Shown here: piece after piece, positions 36,786 through 48,700 of the stretch
How positions within the stretch are numbered: position 1 is the stretch's first letter
Layout: every line of letters starts with the position of its first letter
Source of the DNA: Nipponacmea schrenckii
Lineage: Eukaryota > Mollusca > Gastropoda > Lottiidae
Direction of reading: 5' to 3'
Length of the DNA stretch: 64,000 nucleotides
Assembly (NCBI GenBank): GCA_030562195.1
Contig: CM060203.1
Coordinates: 2,990,208 to 3,054,207, forward strand
Translations under genes and position numbers: made by a program
Notes under the pieces: generated by a model
What the model was told of the DNA's origin: nothing
What the model saw: the letters and a program-made list of their open reading frames with translations, nothing else
Database searches by the model: none

Positions 36786-39700
36786 CTGAAAGAGAGGTGT
36801 TTTTAAAATTGAAATGAAGGAGGGTGGAAAAACTGTAGGATTCTAAATATCATAGAATTATAACTTATAAATCAAATTTGTTTTATTTTGTATTTTTTTG
36901 ATGATCAGTAGCAAATCTCAACCGTGTGGTATCAGAAACAGGATCACTGGAATAACAGGTACTTCATAATACATGGTATAGGTACAGGGTGTTTTGATAT
37001 TAGAGTCTCAACAATAAAGACCATGATACAGACACAAAATTTAAATACTCAGAAATTTAAACAAATACCAGTTCTGCAATATTTTTATCAAGTTTTATTT
37101 CAAAAATTGAAAAAAAAAATTTAAATCAAATGGTACTATATGATTTAATCAATAAATTAATACACCACTTACCAGAACTATCTGCTGTTATTACTGGAGC
37201 ACCAGGATATGGTGGTAAATCGGTTTTATTAGGAGGGTACATGTTAGGCTGTGATACCACCTGAAAAATTAAATAAATGGAGTTTTACGACCTACTCTTC
37301 TGCACCTAATGGACTAATGAAGAGGGTGAAATAAATGGAGTTTTACGTTCTACTCTTCTGCACCTTATGGGCTGATGAGGACAGCAACAGTTCCTCTGAC
37401 CTGCATCATTGACAAGGTGAAACTGGGCTGAAAAATCCAAAAGTTCATCTTGACCTTGGCTGGGATTGAACCCTGGACCCTGAGGTCCATCACAAAAAAT
37501 AGATCACTGACAAAATAAACAAGCCAAATTCAGCAGATTTATCAAAATGTTTCATGTTCCACTCAGCCATCACAAATTAGTTTTTCATACAGTTGTGGGA
37601 GGATTTAACTTCATTTTAAAGAAGTAAGTAGTAAGTCTTTTAGTTGGGAAGTTAAAATTCTACCTACCTCTGAATAAGGGGGAGGTAGATAAGAAGTATC
37701 TCTGTCCAGACCTGGACCAGTATAAACCATAAAGTTTGGATGAACATTAACAGAGCTGTGATGGTGGCTCCGTGCTCTGTTCATATAATCTGTAGCAGGG
37801 GGTATAACTCCCATTCTGTCACGTTGTTGTATTCTAGAAATGGCTGCCATTCGTTTGCGACGATAATAACCACATCCGCCAAAACATGACATCATGATAA
37901 ATATAATAATAAACCTGTAAATAATAATACATCATTTCATTTCATTACCTTTCCCAAATATACTTCAAAATCTTAAAATAAGCACTATTTTTAACTGTAG
38001 TATTTCTATATCGCTCTACAATTGATGTATTGAGTACTATTTTAACTGTAGTATTTCTATATCGCTCTACAATTGATGTATTGAGTACTATTTTAACAGT
38101 GGTATTTCTATATCGCTCTACAATTGATATATTGAGACTATTTAACAGTAGTTCTATATCTCTACATGATGTATTGAGACATTTAACAGTGGTATTTCTA
38201 TATCGCTCTACATGATATATTGAGCACTATTATACAGTGTATTTCTATATCGCTCTACAATTGATATATTGAGCACTATTTTAACAGTGGTATTTCTATA
38301 TCGCTCTATAATTGATATATTAAGCACTATTTTGACAGTGAAAATTATTCTATTGTTTAAGAAATATTTTATTTTTTAACTCACCAGAAATACCACATAT
38401 TCCAGACATGAAGTTTATATGTAAACAGACGATCATCTCTTGAGTTGTCAGGGCAACACTTATTTATATCACAACATTTCTGTGGGAAATAACAACTGAA
38501 ATTAAAGTATAGTCAAGTTAAGAAACAAGATACTATTGAACAGAAGGAACTAGTACAGGATTAAAGTAAGGTTCCTAAATGGTCAAGAAAAGGTATCAAG
38601 TTTGAATCGACCATTTTAAAGAAATACAAGGGCAATAACTCATATCAAATATTGTTTGTAATATTTGTTTTTTTATAGGGTTCATCTTTGGGTGATAAAA
38701 TATAAAATTACAGCAAGTTTCACAAAATCTGTGAGGAATTGAGCCTTGTTCTAGCCATAAATCGATCACGTTTTAAAGAACAAGGGCAATAATTCATATT
38801 TAATATTTTCAATCCATAGGTGATAATCAATTTCAGCAATAACTCATAAAATTATCAGTAATTGTGCATCAAATTTGATTAAACACTTGTACATAAGTAC
38901 TGTACGGTACAGTTGATCAGACCTTGCTTAAATCTTTAGCTTCCATTGGTCTTAAGTTTACAGTATATGGTTGATTCCAAGTTAACATATACCAACTAAC
39001 TTTCTTTTTTCACATGTAGTAAGATTGTTTGAAGTTATGGAATAGAAATATTTATTTGGTTGCATTTTGTGTTTAACAAATTTCATCAGAAAGAAAGAAC
39101 TATATTTTACAAGGATAACAACTGAGGAACCTTCTACCAGCTGGTCCTTGGCAAAACTTCTTGGCATTGATCTTTCCCAGATTATCCGTACCCATTTACA
39201 GCTGGGTCGACTGGAATTATGAGTGAAGATGACTTATTCTAGGTCATCGCACTTTCACACACCGATCAAGATTAGAACTCACGTCTTACATTTTTTACGT
39301 ATCCAAGCAAATGATGTCATGACTTTAAGAACCAACGCTCTTACCGCTGTGCTATAGAACCTCGGGTTCTGAAGAAAGCTTTAGCTAGACATGTATTTGT
39401 AGATTTGTATTTGACGATATTTTTGTCAAGAATTGTATCAATTCAATTACTAGAAAACCAAATGTTTATCAAAGAAAGTTCATTTTTAATAAAAATTATG
39501 TTTTCTGTGTACAAATGTCAATATTCAACGACAAATGTTGAACTTAGAATACAAATTAAGACATTTATTTTTAACTGTTTACTAGCCAGTGGTTCATATG
39601 AACCTCTATATTAAAGCAATGAACAACAGTGTCAAGAACTGTGTTATGAGCCATGCTCTTATATTGTTATTTTGCGAGTCTAACAGGAGTTCATGTTTTT

Positions 39701-42700
39701 GCGGGATATTTTTAACCAAAACTTGCCCTTTAAGCAAAATAATCTATTAATGGGCGTGATTGGAAATAATTTTATTTTATGAAGCTCCTGGTTATGATGG
39801 CATCCATCTTTAACAGGTCAATTTGGTACCAAGGCAAGTGTCAGTGAAAGATGTTTATGTAAATGTATTCATTATGTCAATAGGGATATCCATGGAGATG
39901 TGAAATTTCTTTATATAGACAGCAGAAATTTCAATTATTGTTGAATGAAAACAACACATTTCATATCGTTTTAATTCTAAAATATACACAATAATAATAT
40001 ATTCATTCCAGCTATTAAATAGAGGATTCTTCCTTTCTGTTAGGTTTGAATGTTGTACACTATCATTTCATCCCAAATCTTTTGGTAGCCTATCTGCAAA
40101 TAGAGAATAAAACAAGTGTTAATCATTTATAAAATATACCATCAATACCCTACTGCTTGTATTGGAGCTCCACTGTGTTCATAATTATCAATTTGGCATT
40201 TTTGGGGAATATTCGATCTATATATACCCAATTTCTAATTGAATCAATCAAATGGCCTACAATAGAAATTATTTAGCCTTACAATTTTGCCTAAAAAATA
40301 ATTTTCTTCAAAATCAGGCTTCAATTTTTGTAATAATTCTATAAAAACTCAGTTGCCTAAATGACATGATGATTGAAACATGGGTAACCGGTTACACTAA
40401 TGTATTATGTCATATTTAAATTTTAGTAAATTTCATCTGAAGGTAGATTCTAATCCAGGTAACCGAATTAAAATTTTAAAAAAATGGGAAATTGGAATTA
40501 ATTTTGAACAAACTAAAATGGTTATCAATTTCAAATTATTGCTTAGCATGAATCGCAAAATTTTGGTGATATTTCTGTGGTTTATAGAATTTAGGAATGT
40601 ATGTGTAAGTGTGTTAAGGTTAGATGTAGAGTTAGGATTAATGTTAATGTTAATGGAGAGGAATTGAAAATCATTCCGATATAAATTCCTAAATTCTACA
40701 GACCACAGAAGTTTGAAAATTGAAATATATTTCAATGAAATATTTGAAATGTAACCATTCTAGATTCTCGATTCATCAAAAAACCTTTTACCTATAAAGA
40801 ATTTTCACATCAAAAGCAAAAATTTCTTTGAATGAAGCTGCTCCAAAGGCTTATTTAACTGTTTTCAATCATATTTTATGATATCTAGCTGTAAATTTTT
40901 ATCAGAAATCATTTCTGACCCTATGTTATCATTCGATTATGGAAAATATTTTACGAAAAAAGACAATATATAGGTATAAATAACCACTCACATTCCTAAA
41001 CAATAATCTATATATCATTTGATGGCTCCGTTTAAAATAGTAGGCCCTATTTCTCACGAGTCACGAGAAATGTGTAAAAATGGTTCAATTTGACTGCAGA
41101 ATCAATAATTGCAGTCTATTGAAACCATCAAAGTGAAATTTAGAAGTTATCAATTAATTTTGATTAATTTAAAAAAAAAAACATTATGATTTTAATATTG
41201 ATCATCAAAAATTATTCAGAAAAAAATGAAATGAATGGAGTTTTATGTCCTACCTTTCTGCAAAAAAATAAAAATATTCAGAGATTTGCAGTAGATTCTA
41301 ACCAAAACAGGGTTTCTAAACAATTCAAATAATTAAACAAAAACTAAAATAGATTTACCACAGAATCAATATTTCTGGTAAAAAAAAAATCATGAATTTA
41401 TGAAATTTGAAAGATATCAAAGTGAATTGAACAAAAATTTGGTCAAGTCAAAAATATTCTTTGGTTATTTCTAACCATTACAAGTTGATAACCTGTAGAA
41501 CACAAGCTACATTGAAAACTAAACGAACAGGGATAAATATAATTTTCTTACTGCCATAAGATTGAACCAGAATACAAACAGGGTATATATTAAATAATAA
41601 AACTCATTTGAAAGAGAAAAGCTCATCTTGTTCTGATAACAACAGTTTCTGATATACAGTATCAAAACTTAAAGTGAACTCACTGTACAGTAGTGGGAAG
41701 CAGTAATGGTATTGATGGTAAACATATAAATATCAAATATATAAATTTAACTAGGACAAACCTATTTAAATTACACATTAAGAAATATAAAATTGAAAAA
41801 TGTCAACCAAATAAATATCTGTAAGCCATGCATTCATTGTACAACCGAAATATAGTACTCAATTCTGACTATAATGTCCCTTTCAGATTCTATAGCACAC
41901 TCATAATTCCAGTTGACCCAGCTGTAAATGAGTATGGACCAGAACAATTTCAAGAGGTTTGACCAAAAAAGAAAAATTAACTGTGAACCTAAGTTGTTTT
42001 AAACATAAAGTTTAGTTCATTGTTTCTTTCTAATTTCTTTTAAATTATTTTAAATCATTGAACTATAAACAAAACTAATTTATATCGTTATCTTAGTTCA
42101 TTTTTAATCATATTTCTTTTTTTGGATCAATTCACAGAATTCTAAATATATTAAATCAATTTTTTTTTTTATCTAGTATTGCTGTGCACTAATTCAACGA
42201 TTTATTAAATATTTTCATTCCTACAACTTTACTCTCTCTACAGTGAACAGTGTTTATACTGAACTGTAAAAATCTCTACTTTAGGGTCAGAGTTTAGTAA
42301 ATCAAGTGATAGACGCAGAACCTGCCCAAGTTTTACCTTCTTTATCCATTGAACAAATGAAAACTGAGAATAATTTAGAGAAATATCTGGCACTAGTCTT
42401 GATTTGATCCCCCTGAAGCAAGGTATAAAATATAGAATGTCATTTGATTTTTTTTGAAGATCTAATCTGCGACCGTAGGACTTCATGACCACACCTACTC
42501 AGTACCGCCCTGCAGTAATAGTGGCCCCCACACCTACCACATGCTTGCCTTCAGCTGTCATGCAGGCCGCCGTCCCCTATCCAGTTTAGTAAAAAACAAC
42601 ATCATCAATCTTATAGCCGTCCCTACAGAGGGAGAATTCCTAATATATAAGACTGAAATATGTCCAGTTAAAGCCAAAGTTGAGATTTAGACAACTCCCC

Positions 42701-45700
42701 TTATCCTAAAGAAGTTGTTTTTATAAACAAAGCCCCTGTTGAACTTGGAAATACACTCATACTTGAAGTTGATTTCATGTTGAGTGACTAAAATATTGTC
42801 CACATAAAATCAACCTTTATAAATCTGAGAGCTTTAAACATTTATTCTTTACATCTTATATGATACACAGCTCATCAGATTATAGCCACAGTGGGGGTAA
42901 GAATTGAATTGGGAAGAAAAAATTTGGCCAGACTTCCCTTATAACCTAAAGAAGTCATCTTTTCTCTTCAAACAAAATAGGAGTTTAAGTTTGACTTGTA
43001 TAAAACACATTCACACATTTACTGAAAAGTTCAACAGGCAGCATAAATAAACCCAATAGATTCTCAGATTCAAGTGTTCCGTTCCCTAGGAAGTTTTACA
43101 AGGAGCCCTGTTACGCTTCGGAGAGATTATGCTTTTTATCCTTCTAGTGGATAGGATCTTATATCATAAAAATGGGAAGATCTCGTTAAGAATGGGAAGA
43201 AGATTTGTAATTAACAGAATGTAACAACCAATATGATCACTCTCTTACTATTGATTCTGATGTCCTTTTATCTTGTAAACAAATGTTTTCTTATCCTTGA
43301 GTTTTATTTTCATATATTATAACATTATCATTCCTTCAGTTTTATTATCATATATTATAACATTATCATTCCTTCAGTTTTATTATCATATATTATAACA
43401 TTATCATTCTTTAAGTTTTATTATCATACATTATAACATTATCATTCCTTCAGTTTTATTATCATATGTTATAACATTATCATTCCTTCAGTTTTATTAT
43501 CATATATTATAACATTATCATTCCTTCAGTTTTATTATCATATATTATAACATTATCATTCCTTCAGTTTTATTATCATATTTTATAACATTATCATTCC
43601 TTCAGTTTTATTATCATATATTATAACATAATCATTCCTTCAGTTTTATTATCATATTTTATAACATTATCATTCCTTCAGTTTTATTATCATATATTAT
43701 AACATTATCACTCCTTCAGTTTTATTATCATATTTTATAACATTATCATTCCCAGTCTTATTTTAATCTAATTGATCACTAATCTACTATTGACAAAAAC
43801 ACACCCTGCAATTTCTACAAATTATGGTACTGTTTTCGCTTACCTAGTTCATAATTATCAACATATATTGTATATATATAACAATCATAGCAATTTTCTT
43901 AAGCTATCTAAATATTTGTGACCTACCTCAGAATACAACCGAATTTCTTTTGGTTTGTAGATGAATCCTCCTTTATGATGTATAGCTGTAAGATAAAACA
44001 ATGATTATTTTCTAGAAGTCCAAGATGTTGTAACACAAGTTACTGGTATTTTCAATGTGCAAAAAAACAAAATCCATGGACAAAACTGGAATCAGAACTC
44101 CCTTTGGCATTCTTATCAGTCTTGTAGGTGAGTCAGATTCTTGCCTATTCTTATTCAAATATTCAGATGGACATATTAACCTGCTATCAATATTAAATTA
44201 CATTTACCTTATTTATAAATGGTGTTTTATTCAGTAACTCTAAGCCTGAATCTTTGATTATTATTACATGCTAGGATATCACTCATATCAAAAACATCAC
44301 ACTAAAACACATAAAGACAAGTTTATAAAATAGAAGGCTCCAAAAAAAACAAAACATTTTTACATACCGTAATTAATAAGCTTATCTATTGCCCTGTGGC
44401 CTAGGCCAGTGCTTTCATTGAGACTCGTCTCTATTATTCTGTGACCTAGGCCAGTGCTTTCATTGAGACTTGTCTCTATTATTCTGTGACCTAGGCCAGT
44501 GCTTTCATTGAGACTTGTCTCTATTATTCTGTGACCTAGGCCAGTGCTTTCATTGAGACTTGTCTCTATTATTCTGTGACCTAGGCCAGTGCTTTCATTG
44601 AGACTTGTCTCTATTTTTCTGTGACCTAGGCCAGTGCTTTCATTGAGACTTGTCTCTATTATTCTGTGACCTAGGCCAGTGCTTTCATTGAGAGTCATCT
44701 CAAAACATCCTAACACCATTGTCCTGATTTCATATAGATTTTTATAATTAACACATTATATAATAAACAAGAAGGCTAGACGGAAATTTCCTATTCATGA
44801 AATATTTACTGAATTTAAAACTTAAAATTAATGAAATAAATGAAAGCTTACCTAAGAAAAGGCTTGAAGTCAAAAAAAAATGTCTGCATCCAAGAATATT
44901 GTCTGTTATGTAGCTGACATGACAACAAGAAGTGAACCCTGGGATGTCTGCAGTCTCAATGAACATACAATACAGGTGTAGAGGTCTGTACCCTATACTG
45001 ATTTCAGCTCACCCCATTAATAATACAGGTGTAGAAAGATCTCTACCCTATACTGATTTAAGCTCACCCTCAACTTATGAATAGCTACATTTTTGTTTAA
45101 ATTTCTAGAAAATCGCTCGCTAATCCCTGAACAAAATTCATCCTTTAACATTTTATAATCTTTATACTCCTGAACATATTTCATTCTTAAATCAAACATT
45201 TGAACTCAACGCTACAGTTGAAGATTAATCAACTCTGATATTGGATCAATGTTATACTTTGGTTGAAACATTACCTTTAACTAAACAGTCCTCACATTTT
45301 AAAATTTGACTTAAGGTGAATTCACAGGTGACTCTTATAGCCAATCTCAGTTTGATATTTTTTTGTGTAAAATCTGATATCACAAAATGTCATACAAAAT
45401 TATTTCATAAGCAAAAGATAGCCTGCTAAGCAAGGTAACATACGCCCATTAGCAGCATTGGTTATTAATAAAAACTTGAAAGTACAGTTACAATCGCAGG
45501 AATGAAATATTCAACCTTCAGTTATACACTTCTTTTCTTGGGTGATAAATGTACAGTTTTACTAAGTTTCATCAAAATCCTTAAATTGTACCTTCTAACA
45601 AGGCAATATTAATTTTCAATAAAAACTTGACCGGACAAACACTGGAATGAAATATTCAACCTTCAGTTATACACTTCTTTTCTGGGGTGATAAATGTACA

Positions 45701-48700
45701 GTTTTACTAAGTTTCAATAAATCATCCAATTGATTCTAAATCCACTACCAACGACCACCAAAGTGCAACTACCTAGTTTGCGATATCAGCAATTGCTGGA
45801 AGCAAACGTTAACTCGTCAATTACCACCACATAGTTTCAATAAAATCCGTCATGGAAGAGATTTTAATTGGTTGTGAATTGCGTAGTTCAGTATGACCTA
45901 TAACGCTACTCAGAACTACATGTAGGTTAATGTTAATTAATCTTTTAATCAAGACCCAAAGGTGGTGGTCAATTACGAGTTAACGATCACTTCCAGCAAT
46001 TGCTGATATCGCAAACTATCAAAACCCACATTTTGACATTTCTTGTTGTAGTAATTAATTGGTTCCCAACCAATCAAAACAAGTCATTAGACTTAGTGGG
46101 TGTGGTTAAGTCCAGATATTTTTACATCACTAACTTTGATTATTGCCAGTTGATTCACAAGTTGAATTGTCATGTGTTAAATCATGAATAAATTATCTCG
46201 CCAAATAGATGAAAAAACAATCTATATTTTATCCTTAAATGACAGCCAGTAGATGTAAAAAATTCTAAATAGCTCGGAAATGAAATGAAATGAATGGAGT
46301 TTTACGTCCTACTTTTCTGCACCTTATGGGCTAATGAAGACGGGCAACGCTATGCAGTGTGCAATGAGTGAAATTTTGTACAGACAGCGGCATTAGCCTT
46401 CTCTTTTTGAGATTTACAACTGTCTAGGGATCTTTAACGTGCACAGCATGTAGCACACGGGGCCTCGGTTTATTGTCCCATCCGAACAAGACGCTTCCAT
46501 GTCAGTCCCTCCGACCTGCATCACTGACAAGGGGAAACGGGCTGAAAATTCCGAAGGTTCATCTCGACCTTTTGCCGGGATTGAACCCTGGACCTTCAGG
46601 TTAGCGAGCAAGCGTCTAACCCACTGAACCACTGCGGCTCCCTAAATAGCTCGGAAGCTGTTGATCTGTTACCAACAGGTCTAGTTATTACTTGTTATTC
46701 ATATATTTATATTCAGATATTTATATTTAAATAAAGACTTCCTTATCTGTATATAATTTCAACCCATCTCACCTTAAACTACTGTATTACTCTGAGGTGT
46801 ATAACAATAAGTTTGCATAATTAATTTATAGAATGGTGTGAAATGTAGATGTAAATAATCATTTTGAATATGTCAGTAAAATAATAAACAGCAACTCAAG
46901 AGATCATATTTACGATTCTAGTGTTGTAATTTAATGCCAAGTATTAATGACAAACAATTATCACATGGCAGAAACATTATAACTACATTTTAGCAAACTG
47001 ACTCCTGGTTAAACCTTACTTTAAATCAGATGTCGGTGGTTCCTGCAATTCAAATAAGACTAAGTGTTTTAAATTGTCAATAATCGCAAAATATATGCTT
47101 ATATTACATAAGACCCTTTGCAACTTGTGAAGTCATCAAACACTTAATTTTAGTGGAATTTCAGGAACTTCAGTAAACAAAAACTTAATTTGAATAGAAT
47201 TGCAGGAACCAGAAATATCTATATTTAAAATTAGAATGGTGGAAATTGATGATATCAGTGCCCTTGATACACATAATTTATGTATAAAATTAACCTATAG
47301 GCCTACTATCTGTTTATGATATTGTAATTAAAGACTTATTGAAATCTGTGAAATTCGATAAACCTGAATAACATATTGATGATATTAAATAACAATACAT
47401 ATTATACTGATAGAACCAGAATACATACATTTAAATACTGATAAACCTGAAATATACATATTGATTAGAAATTAAAAACAATACATATTAATACCTGATA
47501 CAACCTGAAATACAATACATATTAATACCTGATACAACCTGAAATATAATACATATTAATGACTGATCAACTTGAAATACAATACATATTAATACCTGAT
47601 ACAACCTGAAATACAATACATATTAATACCTGATACAACCTGAAATATAATACATATTGATTAGAAATTAAAAACAATACATATTAATACCTGATACGAC
47701 CTGAAATACAATACATATTAATACCTGATACAACCTGAAATATATACATATTAATACCTGATACAACCTGAAATACAATACATATTAATACCTGATACAA
47801 CCTGAAATACAATACATATTAATACCTGATACAACCTGAAATACAATACATATTAATACCTGATACAACCTGAAATATAATACATATTAATACCTGATAC
47901 AACCTGAAATACAATACATATTAATACCTGATACAACCTGAAATATAATACAAACTAATGTAAACCAATTTGTAATTTACACAAATAAAATAATATGAAT
48001 ACGGTACATGTAAAACAAATTACACATAAACAGAATGCAAATAAACAAATAACATAAAAAAAACAATACAATTTGCAGAAAAACACAAAATTATACTGTA
48101 AACTTCTCTTCAAATTATTAAATGCAGTATTCATTTTAGTGCTCGTTCTTTTAAGAACATGTCAGCAATTCTGTGGAATTGTCTACCATACCATCTTAGA
48201 TGTCACCATCTATACAAGTCTTTAAATCGAAACTAAAGACTCACTTATTCCAAAGACCAACTGATTATCACTCATTGTATGATGTATACAAGCGCTCTGA
48301 GCATGTCTCTATGTGATGTAACTTTAAGCGCTTTATTAAAGTCCATATTATTATTATCATATTATTATTATCATATTATTATTATCATATTATTATTATC
48401 ATAATATTATTCATATCATTGTAGGTCTTTACATTTTGGGAAAAATGACACCTTCCATCCCCAAAATCAAAAAAAAAACTTTTTATCAAGTTAACAAGTA
48501 CTCAAATTATCAAACATAGAAACTATATACTATCTTCAATACAGTATAGAGATTGGGTTGATTGAAAATAACAAGTTACTGTTCAATAAAAGGCACTGGT
48601 ACAGAGTTAAAGTTTATAATTATCGTGGTGTTTATACTAAGTAAAATAAAAGTAATTTTATAAAGTAGACCTGAAAAATAGATAGGCCTACCATGATTAC

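Larger units (their letters stand above)
38480..43926 (-). other. WBP1-like intron between exons 3 and 4 (5.4 kb)
   Basis: Holds SINE B copies (39108-39366, 41887-42035), a SINE A tail fragment (41226-41262, minus) and the 38-bp array (43290-43757). A GC-richer patch at 42470-42600 has no open frame. Confidence 0.7.

Noticed and set aside
42470..42600. GC-richer patch that might be an exon
   Set aside because: No frame is open through it with splice sites, and no motif is visible.
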